DNA of 64,000 nucleotides from Pseudomonas asplenii (GCF_001293465.1 NZ_JSYZ01000028.1:29095-93094), one strand, 5' to 3'; positions 18,738 to 28,053 are shown, counted from the first letter of the stretch. The notes: generated by a model from the letters alone, not told the origin. Translations and numbers: made by a program.

Positions 18738-19922
18738 CTAGCGCACAGCCTTCGGCCCCTGGCCAGTGATGCGCCAGGCGCTGGCGCAGACCAGCAGCAG
18801 GATCACCACCCCGGCGCCAAAGGCGCTGGTCAGGCTGGCATGCCGGGCGACCAGGCCGATCAGCGCCGGGCCGCTGAGCAGGCCGCTGTAGCCGACCAGG
18901 GTCACGGCCGACAGGGCCATGCCCGATGGCACGCGCGGATGGTTGCCGGCGGTGCTGAACAGGATCGGCACGATGTTGGAAAGGCCGATGCCCGCCAGGA
19001 CGAAGCCGCCCAGCGCCACCCCCGGCCGATCGATCGAGACGATCAGCAACAGGCCGATGGCAGCACAGCCGGCACCGGCCGCCAGCAGGCGCCGGTGCCC
19101 CACGGCATTGACCAGGCGGTCACCGCCCAGCCGGCATAGCGCCACGGCCAGGGCGTAGAGGGTGTAGCCGAAGCCGGCGTGGCTCTTGTCCATGCCCCGC
19201 TCGCTGTGCAGCAGCACTGCCGACCAGTCGAGCATCGCCCCTTCGATCATGAAGATGAAAAAGCACAGCAGCGCGATGACCAGCAGGCTCGGCTGGGCCA
19301 GCGCCCGCAGCAGGCCCGCGCTCTCACCAGGCTCCCGGGGCTGTCGGCCGAGCAGATGGGCGCAGGCCTGCATCACCAGCAACGCGATCAGCAGCACCAC
19401 CAGCAGGATCGCCTGCAGAGGCGCCAGCCCCGCCCACAACAGCAGACTGACGCCACCCGCCCCGGCCACGCTGCCGATGCTGTAGAAACCATGGAAACCG
19501 GACATCTTCGCCTGCCCGCTGTCGCGTTCGACAATCACCGCCTGGGCGTTCATCGACACATCGAGCAGGCCGTTGACCGCGCCAAACAGCAGCAAGGCCG
19601 CGGCGAGCGCCAGTGTTGCGCTGGCATGCATCATGAACGGCAGCACCAGACACAACAGTGTGGCGCAGGCCAGGATCACGGCCCGGCAGCCGAACCGGGC
19701 GATCAGCCACCCGGTAAAGGGCATCGCCAGCATGGAACCGGCGGCGATGCAGAACAGCAGCAGGCCCAGGGTGTCGTCGCCGATGGCCAGCCGGCCCTTG
19801 ACGAAGGGAATCAGCGGTGCCCAGGCGGCCATGCCCAGCCCGGCGACAAAGAAAGTCCGCCGAGTAGCCTGCTGCTGGCGCAGATTGCCCGCCAGTCGTG
19901 AGTCGAGCACTTGAGTCGTCAT
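18738..19922 (-). CDS. Major facilitator superfamily transporter (YbjJ-like)
   Basis: The 394-residue carrier has about twelve hydrophobic segments and the loop WLIARFGCRAV between helices 2 and 3 that matches the MFS A-motif region. The start ATG 19922 overlaps the upstream stop as TGATG, so translation is coupled to double-barrel protein A. The frame is open further upstream, but that part is antisense-like and overlaps the neighbouring gene. In this cluster it most likely exports the product, by analogy with other small biosynthetic clusters; substrate unknown. Confidence 0.85.
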   Translation of the reverse strand: MTTQVLDSRLAGNLRQQQATRRTFFVAGLGMAAWAPLIPFVKGRLAIGDDTLGLLLFCIAAGSMLAMPFTGWLIARFGCRAVILACATLLCLVLPFMMHASATLALAAALLLFGAVNGLLDVSMNAQAVIVERDSGQAKMSGFHGFYSIGSVAGAGGVSLLLWAGLAPLQAILLVVLLIALLVMQACAHLLGRQPREPGESAGLLRALAQPSLLVIALLCFFIFMIEGAMLDWSAVLLHSERGMDKSHAGFGYTLYALAVALCRLGGDRLVNAVGHRRLLAAGAGCAAIGLLLIVSIDRPGVALGGFVLAGIGLSNIVPILFSTAGNHPRVPSGMALSAVTLVGYSGLLSGPALIGLVARHASLTSAFGAGVVILLLVCASAWRITGQGPKAVR

Positions 19923-20728
19923 CAGCTCAGACTCTGCGCGACCGACAGGTAGTCGGTGTAGATCTGCGGCGAGCCGGAGAACGACGCCAGTTGCTTCCAC
20001 TCCTCGTACATCTGTTTGGTGTCGCGATGGGCCCGGGCGAATTTCGCCGCCTCGTCGGTGGCGATATCCGGCTCCGGGTAGAACACATCCAGCGCCTGGA
20101 GGCTGGCGATCTCCATCATCACCACGTACTGGTCCAGGCGATTGCCGCGCTCGCCCTTGAGCAGGTGGAACTTCCAGTCCGGGTAGTCCTCGATGCGATG
20201 GTGGTTCTCGGCAATGAAGGTCTCGAAGGTCTGCGCCTGGACATCCGCACGCAACGCCAGGTTGTGGAGGCCGATCACCCGGGCGATGGGCGCCTGCCCT
20301 GCCCGCTCCTGGTAGCGCGGGCCCGGCGCGACCGTGCTCTTGCGGTTTTCGGCCAGCAGGCGGTAGTCGGTATAGAGTGTCGGCAGTTCGGCGTAGGTGC
20401 CGTAGCGTCGCCATTCGCCGAGGATATCCAGGGCCTGCGGCCGCTCACGCCAGAACTGGCGGGCCCGTTCGGTCTTGTTGCCATCGGCCGTGATATACAG
20501 GTCACGCTGTTCGGCACTGGCGATCTCGAACAGCATCAGGTACTGCCCTGCCCGCTCGCCCCGCAGCCCGCGCAGCAGGGTCCAGCTCCAGCCCGGGTAA
20601 CAGGGAAGGTGCACGCCTTTCTCGCGCACGAAGGTTTCGAACTGCTCCGGCGTCACCCCGGCCTCGGTATCGATGGCGATGTAGTGGAGGCTGAAGACCG
20701 CTGTGGAGGGAGTGTTGTGCTGTTGCAT
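19922..20728 (-). CDS. Double dimeric alpha/beta-barrel protein A, unknown function
   Basis: A 268-residue paralogue of the protein at 17895-18692 with the same two-half structure: VFSLHYIAIDTEAGVTPEQF, CYPGWSWTLLRGLRGER and QYLMLFEIAS in the first half; VIGLHNLALRADVQAQTFE, DYPDWKFHLLKGERGNR and QYVVMMEIAS in the second. The shared C-terminal phrase MYEEWKQLASFSG and IYTDYLSVA closes both paralogues. AAGGAG stands about 8 bases before ATG 20728, and only 12 bases separate it from the radical SAM gene, so all are one operon. No catalytic residues can be named with certainty. Confidence 0.75.
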   Translation of the reverse strand: MQQHNTPSTAVFSLHYIAIDTEAGVTPEQFETFVREKGVHLPCYPGWSWTLLRGLRGERAGQYLMLFEIASAEQRDLYITADGNKTERARQFWRERPQALDILGEWRRYGTYAELPTLYTDYRLLAENRKSTVAPGPRYQERAGQAPIARVIGLHNLALRADVQAQTFETFIAENHHRIEDYPDWKFHLLKGERGNRLDQYVVMMEIASLQALDVFYPEPDIATDEAAKFARAHRDTKQMYEEWKQLASFSGSPQIYTDYLSVAQSLS

Positions 20729-20740
20729 CGACGCGCTCCT

Positions 20741-22180
20741 TCAGGCCCGGGGCTCAGTGAACTGGGTATTGATGATGGCTTCCACCAGGGTCACGCCATT
20801 GGGCGTCAGCCGCACCCGCTCGCCCTCGACGCTGACCAGCGCCTTGTCCACCAGGGTCTTGAGGGCTGCGCTGATAATCGGGTTGTCGTGGTAGCTGCGT
20901 CCGTCGAAGCGCTGGCGGAACACCTGGTCGTCCACCGGCACCAGGGTGGAAAGGGCCATCTTGAAGGCGTTCACCTCCCGCTGCAGCGGCGAGACGCCAC
21001 GGCTTTCGTCGATGGGCAGGCGGCCTTCGTCCAGCGCCTGCTTGTATTTGGCATAGCCGGTGATATTGATCGCTTCGGCGCGGGTGCATTTGGAACTGCC
21101 GCCCAGGCCGATCGCCACCTCGGGGTACTGGGTCTCGAGGTCGGTGATCAGGCCCTTCCACTTTTCCGGCTGCAGGTCGTTCTGGTGGAAGTACATGGTC
21201 GGGTGCTCGCGATAGCTGGGCGCCAGGTACTGCTCCACCAGCTCGCGCATCTGGTACTGCTTGCCCAGGCCCGGGAAGGTCATGTCGTTCATGCTGATCA
21301 GGCCCTTGCGCTGCCAGTGGCTCTGCTTCTCGCCGGAGACCCCGGTGCGGGTCTTCATGAACTCCTCCATGTGCAGCTTGCTGATGACCACATGGGACAG
21401 TTCCAGCTCCAGGGCCTTCTGCATGTCGTACTTCACATCATCGACGCTCTGGCCGAGCATGCCGTAGATCAGGTCGACACTGACCCACTCCAGGCCGATG
21501 GCGCGGGCGTGGTGGATGGTGTCCACGCACTCCTCGGCCGAGTGCATGCGCCCGCAGGCGGCAATGATGCGGTCGTCGAAGGACTGCGCGCCGAAGCTGA
21601 TCTTGGTGAAACCCAGTTCCTTGAGCAGCGACAGGTATTCCCTGTTCAGCGTGCCCGGCTCGCCCTCGAAGCGCAGGGTCGCGGCCGAGAAGTTGAAGTG
21701 GCTCCGGTAGAACGCCATCAACCGGCGCAGCTCCGACTCCGGCAGCAGCGAGGGCGTCCCCCCGAAGATATTGAACTCGCCGACCTCGGCCCGGGCCAGG
21801 CTCGGCACCTTCTGCAGCCACAGGCCGGCTTCCCGGATGTTGTAGTCCACCACATCGCGGAACACCACCTGGGACGAGGCCGCCTTGGGGTTGAGGATCA
21901 CCGTCGGGTACTGGCAGAAATGGCAGCGGTAGCGACAGGTGGGAATGTAGGCCCACAGGTGGATCTGCCTGGCCTGGCGGATTTCCCGGTCCATGTCCGC
22001 GAAGAACGACGGCAACGGATAGCCGGGCATATCGCCGGGGAACACGTGGCAGCCGAACGGGTCGTTGAACACGTACTCAAGGAAGGCGCTGTTGTCTGGG
22101 TGCGCGAGGAACTCATGGACCCGCGGTACCGGGTAGTTCGGGTCGATATCGTGCAGTGAGTGCAGGGCTTCGCCGTTCAT
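20741..22180 (-). CDS. HemN-like radical SAM enzyme
   Basis: The 479-residue enzyme has the radical SAM cluster motif CRYRCHFC at about residue 102, preceded by IHLWAYIPT, and a HemN-type follow-on (FNIFGGTPSLL, TLRFEGEPGTLN, KISFGAQSFDD, DLIYGMLGQS). A C-terminal winged-helix-like domain (SALKTLVDKALV...LTPNG) is also a HemN-family trait. Oxygen-independent coproporphyrinogen oxidases, ChuW-type haem-opening methylases and class C methylases of natural-product pathways share this fold. The context of glycosyltransferase, transporter and P450 favours the last group. The start overlaps the stop of the glycosyltransferase gene as TGATG. HemN itself is normally encoded elsewhere and has a different N-terminus. 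Confidence 0.85.
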   Translation of the reverse strand: MNGEALHSLHDIDPNYPVPRVHEFLAHPDNSAFLEYVFNDPFGCHVFPGDMPGYPLPSFFADMDREIRQARQIHLWAYIPTCRYRCHFCQYPTVILNPKAASSQVVFRDVVDYNIREAGLWLQKVPSLARAEVGEFNIFGGTPSLLPESELRRLMAFYRSHFNFSAATLRFEGEPGTLNREYLSLLKELGFTKISFGAQSFDDRIIAACGRMHSAEECVDTIHHARAIGLEWVSVDLIYGMLGQSVDDVKYDMQKALELELSHVVISKLHMEEFMKTRTGVSGEKQSHWQRKGLISMNDMTFPGLGKQYQMRELVEQYLAPSYREHPTMYFHQNDLQPEKWKGLITDLETQYPEVAIGLGGSSKCTRAEAINITGYAKYKQALDEGRLPIDESRGVSPLQREVNAFKMALSTLVPVDDQVFRQRFDGRSYHDNPIISAALKTLVDKALVSVEGERVRLTPNGVTLVEAIINTQFTEPRA

Positions 22181-24834
22181 CAGAACACCCCCCCGTTGGC
22201 AAAATAGTTATGGGCTTCGCCGGACTCGCGGTCCTCGGCGAAGTAGTAGACGAAACGCTGGAAATCCTCGGGCTTGACCTTGTCGAAACAGGCCGGCAAT
22301 GGCGGTGGGTAGCCGATGTCCTCGCCCACGGCGCGGCGCAGGGCGCTGAAGATTTCCTCGCGGAACTCGAAGTACAGGCGATAGGACGGGGTCTTGTAGG
22401 CGTGGATCGGCTTGAAGTCGATCACCCGCGACTGCTGCTTGATCTCGTGGATGCGCTGGTACAGGCGGTCCGCCACCGGCTCGCCGAAGAACGCCCGCAC
22501 CGCCGGATTCTCCAACAGAATGTGCGGGTTGAGCAGCGCCGGCAGCACGATGTTCTTCGGCACGTAGTCCTTGATCGAGTACTCCCAGGCCTGCCGCGAC
22601 TCGGCAGGCGTGGTGTCGCGCAGTGTCGGAGCCTGCTCTTCAACCTCCGGACGCACGTCCTTCATGATGATGATGCCGTCCTGGCCGTAGGCATTACCGG
22701 TGATCACCTCGTCGAGAATGGTGTCCACCCGTCGGCTGTTGATCTCGATCCGTGATTCGTGGGCGTAGACCGGCTTGCCGCCCCAGGCGATCACCCGGAT
22801 GCCGAAGTCCCAGTCATCGGAGAGGTGTTCGACGAAACGGCCGTTTTCCAGCTGGTAGAAGATCTCGATGCCGCCGACCCGGTCGTAGAGCCGGCGTTCG
22901 ACGGCGAACCCCTTGCCGTCCGGGAAGCCACCGAACAGCGAGAAGGACATCTCGCGGCAACGCAGGGTCTTCTGGATCTCGTTGTACAGGTTCGGCCGCT
23001 GGCGGAAATGCGCTTCGTTGTAGTAGTAGTTGCAGGTGCCCAGGTCACCGTTTTCGGTGATCATCCTGGCAATCAGCGCGTGCAGCCAGTACGGGTCGAC
23101 GGTGCAGTCGGCGTCGGCGGAGGCAATGTAGTGCCGGTTGTCGACGCCCAGGCGGATATCCCGCTCTTTCGAGCGCAACGAGGCATAGTCCATGCCGCGC
23201 TTGCGGGCAGAGGAAACCCCCTGGGTAAGCTCCTGGATCACATGGATATCCAGGGAAGGATGGCGCTCGCTGAAACGCCTGATCTTGGCCACTGAATCGT
23301 CGGTCGAATTGTTATCGACGATGATCAGTTCATAACTGGCATGGGTAATCAGATTGTCCCGGGTTTTCTGGTGGAACAGTGAGTCGAGTACGACATCGAT
23401 TCGGTCGCTTTCGTTATAAAGCGGCAGCACCACCGAAACAAAAACAGTATCACGCATAGTTCCTCCGCAAGGGCTCAGGTCAAGCATGTCCACGATATTG
23501 TTGGAGAGCACCCGCCGACCAATGGCAAAGTTGCGCTGGGCTATCTGCTCCATCAGCGCCTTGTCGTTCAGCAGTTGGTAGACCTGCTCGACGAAGTTGT
23601 CGTCGGGCAGTCCGTCATGTTCTTGCGAAATCGCCATGATCGGCGCCTCGAAGCCATGTCGACCATAGACTTCCTGGTAATACTCATAGTTGCTGGCGAT
23701 ATAGCAGCGCTGGCTGCTGATGGCCTCCCCCACGGGGTTGCCATAACTGTCGTAACCCCAGGACGTCAGGAATGAAACCAGGTCGCAGGAGTGGTAAAGA
23801 TCCTCGACCGTGATTGTCCGCTCATCCGACGGCATATAGTCGTGGGACAGTGCGCCGATGAACTTGATATAGGCCTCGACCTCAAGTTCCCGGGCCAACT
23901 GGTTCAATTCGGCGAAATAAGCCGGATGCTCGCCGGGGTCGCCCGCCAGTGCCAGGTACACCCGGCGCCGGCTGCCGTCCCGGGCGAAGCGCTGGTTCAA
24001 GCGCTGTACCAGATGGATATCGCGATCCTGGCGCTTTTGCGGAATGATCCGCGTGGTGCGGGCGATCAGCAGGTCGCTGTCACGGATATCCAGGCGCTCC
24101 TTGATAGAGTGGTAGCGGCCCTGGCCACTGAAGTCATAGGTGTTCCTGCGGACCTGCACCTGTACCCGGTGATCGCACCAGTGTTCGAGCTTGTCCTTCA
24201 GGTCGTTGTTGAGGGTGACATAGGTGATATGGGGCGAACTGACCGGCTTGACCGCATGGGGATAGGGCTCCGGCCCGTATTTCATCACGGACTTTTCGCT
24301 GCTCCACATCAGGTCGTGGTCGCGCCAGATGACAAAATTGCCCAGCCCATGCTGCCGGCCGTAGCGCTCGATGGCCAGGTACAGCGCCTGGGTGTAGATA
24401 ATGTTTTCCGGCAGCGTGGCGTTTTCCACGATGACATGCCGGATATCGAGCTGCTCCCACAACTGGATGATCCGCAGGGACAAGGCCTGGGCCGACTCGC
24501 CAATGGCCTTGAGCAGGTGTTGCTGCTCCTGCGCGGATACCTGGGCCTTCTGGGCAATGAGGATGTTGTGGGAGTACTCGATGAAGTCCACGTTGTAATA
24601 AGGCACGGTGTCGATATCCTCTATCCGCACCAGGTTGAAGATATCCCGATAGATATCCTTTTCATGATCGTAGGGTTTGTTGAAGTTGCCCTTGTCGACC
24701 TTTATTTCATAACCCAGGTCGAGGTACGAAGTTATCCCCTTGTGCAGGAGATGTTTCGCCAGTTTCGAGGCTTCGACGGTGATGCCGGAAACCGCAACAG
24801 CATCGAAGGATATGAATATCGCTCCAGCAGGCAT
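22180..24834 (-). CDS. Two-domain glycosyltransferase (GT4-like + GT2-like)
   Basis: The 884-residue product has an N-terminal GT4/GT-B part: ISFDAVAVSGITVEASKLAK near the start, RTTRIIPQKRQDRDIHLV at about 276, and YGNPVGEAISSQRC as the EX7E-type site at about 385. From residue 460 a GT2/GT-A part follows (VSVVLPLYNESDRIDVVLDS, LIIVDNNSTDDS, and a DADC metal site). A full ribosome-binding site and ATG for the GT2 part lie inside the frame at 23457, so it may also be made alone. The protein lacks signal and membrane segments and should act in the cytosol on NDP-sugars. It is the first gene of the minus-strand cluster. Acceptor and sugar are unknown. Confidence 0.85.
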   Translation of the reverse strand: MPAGAIFISFDAVAVSGITVEASKLAKHLLHKGITSYLDLGYEIKVDKGNFNKPYDHEKDIYRDIFNLVRIEDIDTVPYYNVDFIEYSHNILIAQKAQVSAQEQQHLLKAIGESAQALSLRIIQLWEQLDIRHVIVENATLPENIIYTQALYLAIERYGRQHGLGNFVIWRDHDLMWSSEKSVMKYGPEPYPHAVKPVSSPHITYVTLNNDLKDKLEHWCDHRVQVQVRRNTYDFSGQGRYHSIKERLDIRDSDLLIARTTRIIPQKRQDRDIHLVQRLNQRFARDGSRRRVYLALAGDPGEHPAYFAELNQLARELEVEAYIKFIGALSHDYMPSDERTITVEDLYHSCDLVSFLTSWGYDSYGNPVGEAISSQRCYIASNYEYYQEVYGRHGFEAPIMAISQEHDGLPDDNFVEQVYQLLNDKALMEQIAQRNFAIGRRVLSNNIVDMLDLSPCGGTMRDTVFVSVVLPLYNESDRIDVVLDSLFHQKTRDNLITHASYELIIVDNNSTDDSVAKIRRFSERHPSLDIHVIQELTQGVSSARKRGMDYASLRSKERDIRLGVDNRHYIASADADCTVDPYWLHALIARMITENGDLGTCNYYYNEAHFRQRPNLYNEIQKTLRCREMSFSLFGGFPDGKGFAVERRLYDRVGGIEIFYQLENGRFVEHLSDDWDFGIRVIAWGGKPVYAHESRIEINSRRVDTILDEVITGNAYGQDGIIIMKDVRPEVEEQAPTLRDTTPAESRQAWEYSIKDYVPKNIVLPALLNPHILLENPAVRAFFGEPVADRLYQRIHEIKQQSRVIDFKPIHAYKTPSYRLYFEFREEIFSALRRAVGEDIGYPPPLPACFDKVKPEDFQRFVYYFAEDRESGEAHNYFANGGVF
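23457..23468 (-). promoter_or_regulatory. Internal Shine-Dalgarno and start for the GT2 half
   Basis: On the minus strand the sequence reads GCGGAGGAACT directly before ATG (23455-23457), a near-perfect ribosome site with good spacing. The ATG is in frame with the 884-residue reading frame and opens MRDTVFVSVVLPLYNE, exactly where a GT2 domain should begin. This suggests that the two domains were once separate genes, or that a 425-residue GT2 protein is also produced. Confidence 0.6.
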
Positions 24835-25317
24835 AGCAATACCTCTCGAACCAATAGAAATGTATTGGTCTTCATGGAATAAAATGACCAGCTTTTAATA
24901 ATGCATAGCGATACGAAATGACGTGTTGTCATCCCGATATTGTCGACTCGGTGATAGGTGCCCGTTCAGATAGCCTTTTGCAGGCGCACTTCTCCCTTGG
25001 CCATTAATCAGCCATCCATGTGACCAGCAAGTTGCAGGCTGCGCGGATTGTTCAGGGTGGCGACGGGAAATGCAGGGGTGGACGGACGGTTTTCCAGCGA
25101 TGGTGGCTCATGCTCTTTACCCTTCCCTTTTCAGGATCTTGTTTTGAAAATTTGATGGGTGGCGCTGAGTAACATTTAGTAAAGAACATACTCGTCTGTA
25201 CGAGTCAAAGCAACCGTCCTACAGACATTTTTTCAGACTGTCCCTTTTATCGAGGGCAACTAAGATGAGATGAAAGTTAGTATTAAATTGCCATTATTTT
25301 GCTGCTATCCTGCAACA
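24835..25317. other. Intergenic region with an operator-like palindrome
   Basis: About 480 AT-richer bases without a convincing gene, between the start of the glycosyltransferase operon and the terminator of the aminopeptidase operon. It must hold the promoter of the minus-strand cluster. ACTCGT-CTGT-ACGAGT at 25190-25205 is a perfect 6+6 inverted repeat that could bind a regulator. No clear -35/-10 pair is assigned. Confidence 0.4.
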
Positions 25318-25348
25318 GGCCCGGCTGCGCAGCACGCGCAGCCGGGCC
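25318..25348 (-). terminator. Hairpin terminator after the aminopeptidase gene
   Basis: A perfect 13-base-pair stem, GGCCCGGCTGCGC read from the minus strand, with a 5-base loop at 25331-25335. It lies 37 bases past the stop codon of the minus-strand aminopeptidase. The tract after it is not a clean T-run, so it may act as an imperfect intrinsic terminator or a transcript-end stabiliser. Confidence 0.6.
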
Positions 25349-25384
25349 CGATCATTCGATTGTGTTGTTGCCTGCAGAGCGGCT

Positions 25385-26491
25385 TTATACCACTGCGGCT
25401 CGCCAGCCCAGGGTCTGCAGGGCCTCGATCAAGCGTGCGCCCTGCAAGGCTGGCACCTCCCGCCCATCCCCGGCCCGCATCGGCCGCCCGGCCAGTAGCG
25501 CGTTGATAATCGCCTCCTCGACCGCCTCGGCCGCCGCCGCGAACAGCGGCGAGATATGGTCGTTATTGACCATGGCGACCTGGGCCGTCCGAGGCAGAAC
25601 ACGACGATTGTAATCGGCCGGCGCCAGCCCTGTGTTACCGGTGGAGAAAGCCAGGAAGATATCGCCACTGGAATCATCCGTGCCCCCGCCCGTGCGGGCG
25701 ATGCCCACCGAGGCGCGTTGTGCCAGGCGTTGGCATTGATGCGGCAGCAAAGGGGCATCGGTAGCCAACACCACCACGATCGAGCCCATGCCCGGGGTAT
25801 CCTGTTCGGTAAACGGTGAGGGCAAATCCAGCAGTACCCGCCCTACGGGGTAGCCGTCGACCCGCAGCTCGCGACGCTGGCCGTGGTTGGCCTGGACAAA
25901 GGCGCCGACGGTCCAGCCACCCTGCTCCGCCGGCAAGGCCCGAGAAGCGCTGCCGATCCCGCCCTTGAACTCATGGCAGATCATGCCGGTGCCGCCACCT
26001 ACGGCGCCCTCAATCACCGGCCCGCCGCTGGCCGCCGCCAGCGCCTGTTCAACCAGCCCGGCATTCACATGCTGACCCCAGATGTCGTTCAGCACGCCGT
26101 CGTAGGTCTCCATCACCACCGGCATGCACCAGTAGGTCGACGGGTCCGCCAGGGTCGCGTGCTCATGGGCGATCAGCGCATCACGCACCACACCGACGCT
26201 GTGGGTGTTGGTGGTGGCAATGGGCGTGGTCAGCAGCCCCGCTTCGCGAATCCACTCCAGGCCCGTGGCATCGCCATTGCCGTTGAGCACATGGCAGCCG
26301 GCGAAGCAGGGCTCGTAGCGCGCGGCGCCGGCACGGGGCTCGATGAGGCTGACACCGGTGCGCACGGGCTTGCCCTCATGGACCTTGTCCAGCGTGGCAT
26401 GGCCGACCCGCACCCCCGGCACGTCGGTGATTGCGTTGTGGGGGCCCGGCTTTCCAAGGCCCAGGGTGATACCAAAGTCGCGTGCTCGCAT
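25385..26491 (-). CDS. P1 family peptidase (DmpA/BapA-type L-aminopeptidase D-esterase)
   Basis: The 368-residue protein matches DmpA-like self-cleaving N-terminal-nucleophile peptidases: RARDFGITLGLGKPGPHNAI at the start, NTHSVGVVRDALI, EGAVGGGTGM, and the autocleavage region TPGMGSIVVVLATDA, where the chain would be cut before serine. These enzymes release N-terminal L- or D-residues and beta-amino acids from short peptides and amides. It lacks an obvious signal peptide. It follows an APC permease gene by 12 bases, so uptake and hydrolysis of an unusual amino acid or peptide are likely linked. Confidence 0.88.
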   Translation of the reverse strand: MRARDFGITLGLGKPGPHNAITDVPGVRVGHATLDKVHEGKPVRTGVSLIEPRAGAARYEPCFAGCHVLNGNGDATGLEWIREAGLLTTPIATTNTHSVGVVRDALIAHEHATLADPSTYWCMPVVMETYDGVLNDIWGQHVNAGLVEQALAAASGGPVIEGAVGGGTGMICHEFKGGIGSASRALPAEQGGWTVGAFVQANHGQRRELRVDGYPVGRVLLDLPSPFTEQDTPGMGSIVVVLATDAPLLPHQCQRLAQRASVGIARTGGGTDDSSGDIFLAFSTGNTGLAPADYNRRVLPRTAQVAMVNNDHISPLFAAAAEAVEEAIINALLAGRPMRAGDGREVPALQGARLIEALQTLGWRAAVV

Positions 26492-26503
26492 CGTTTCTCT
26501 CGC

Positions 26504-27859
26504 TTAAAGTTTCTGGAAAGCCGAGCTCAGCTTGCCGTAGGTGCCGTATAGCACCACGGAGCCGAGCAGGATGCCCAGAATGATGAAGATATCCCGGGTG
26601 GAGGCACCAGCCAGCAAGGTCACCAGCAGATACCCCGCGCCCATCACGGCCACCAGGGCCGGCAGCGGCCACAGCGGCATCCGGTACGGGTGCTCACGGT
26701 CACGGCGCAGCACCCGGCTGAACAACGCGCACAGGCCGACCACCAGATAGACGCAGAGGATCAGCAGCACGGTGAAGGACGTGAGTTCCGACAGGTTGGA
26801 GCTGAAGGTCAACGCCGCCGAAGGCACGGCCAGGAACAGCGTAGCCAGCCAGGGCGAGTCCCACTTGGGATGGATGCGGGTGAAGGCCCCGTTCAGGGAC
26901 GGCATCCACAACTCGTCGCGCCCGCTGCTGTAGATCACCCGGCCGATCTGGATCACCAGGGCGATGATGGCGTTGAACACCGACAGGAAAATCCCCGCAC
27001 TGACCAGTCGGGACAGTGTTTCGTTGCCGTGGGCCGTCAGCAGGTAGCCAATCGGATCGGGGCTGGCCAGCATGGCTTCCAGCGACGGTGCGCCCATCAG
27101 CAGCGCAATCAGCGGAATCAACTCGATAGCCACCACCAGCACCAGCGACCACAGGACGGCCTTGGCGATGCCCTGCCCGCCGCACTTCATGTCTTCGGCG
27201 AGCAACACGGCGCCGCCATAGCCATTGAAGGAGAACAGCGCCGTGCCGACGGCACCGATCACCAACGCCCAGGGCGCCGCGTGCAACACACCATTGTCGA
27301 GCATGAGCGGGTTGAGCAGGTTGCCGACCGGCTGCCGGGCATGGCCGAAGCCCAACACCACGATGACCATCAGCGCCGCCACCTCAAGCAACAGGCAACT
27401 GCCGGTGACCCAGGCATTGAGCTTGATGTTGAGGATACCGAGCAGATAGCTCAGGGCCACGATCACCAGGGCGACGGTCTGCCCGTCGAACTGCGTACCC
27501 AGTGCCGCGTTGAGGTAGGTCGCCGCGCCAGTCGCCAGCACCGGCGGAATGAACAGCAGCATCGCCAGCACGGTCAGGAACGTGGCGTAGCCGGCCATGC
27601 CGCCAAACACGCGCTTGGCGAACACGTACTCGCCGCCCGCGGCACTGTGGGCCCGGCCCAGCTCCGCATAGCAAAGGGCGAACATCAGCGCCAGCACGCC
27701 CCCCAGGATGAACGCCCAGATCACCCCGGTGCCGGCCTGGGCGATCGCAAACGGCGCAATGACAAACACCGAACTGGCGGGCGTCACCGAAGAGACGGTG
27801 ATGGCGACCACATCGGGCACGCTCAGTGTGGGTTTGAGTTCAGGGGAAGGAGCGGTCAT
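26504..27859 (-). CDS. APC-family amino acid permease
   Basis: The 451-residue protein has about twelve membrane segments and typical APC motifs (SSVTPASSVFVIAPFAIAQ, AELGRAHSAAGGEYVFAKRV, FSFNGYGGAVLLAEDM). ATG 27859 is preceded by GAGGATGAACC; the open frame upstream is discarded. It is the first gene of an operon with the P1 peptidase and is divergent from the LuxR-type gene at 28054. The substrate is unknown; the neighbour suggests amino acids or beta-amino compounds. Confidence 0.88.
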   Translation of the reverse strand: MTAPSPELKPTLSVPDVVAITVSSVTPASSVFVIAPFAIAQAGTGVIWAFILGGVLALMFALCYAELGRAHSAAGGEYVFAKRVFGGMAGYATFLTVLAMLLFIPPVLATGAATYLNAALGTQFDGQTVALVIVALSYLLGILNIKLNAWVTGSCLLLEVAALMVIVVLGFGHARQPVGNLLNPLMLDNGVLHAAPWALVIGAVGTALFSFNGYGGAVLLAEDMKCGGQGIAKAVLWSLVLVVAIELIPLIALLMGAPSLEAMLASPDPIGYLLTAHGNETLSRLVSAGIFLSVFNAIIALVIQIGRVIYSSGRDELWMPSLNGAFTRIHPKWDSPWLATLFLAVPSAALTFSSNLSELTSFTVLLILCVYLVVGLCALFSRVLRRDREHPYRMPLWPLPALVAVMGAGYLLVTLLAGASTRDIFIILGILLGSVVLYGTYGKLSSAFQKL

Positions 27860-28053
27860 AGGTTCATCCTCGCGTTGTTCTAGGTGTTGGGAGGCAGAAC
27901 TGGAATTCGACAAGTTGCGGGCTCGACGGCTCGCTTGATAGGCCTGGAATCTAGGCAGATGCGCCCGGCCGGGCAATTCCCCCTATGGGGTACCCCCGTT
28001 GACAGGCGCGCTAAATCGGGCGCCAATGCCCTACCCGTTTCAAGGACTCAGCC

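Noticed and set aside
19898..22159. 753-codon plus-strand frame across the radical SAM and double-barrel genes
   Set aside because: It lies opposite real genes with clear motifs and operon overlaps; no ribosome site or family signature.
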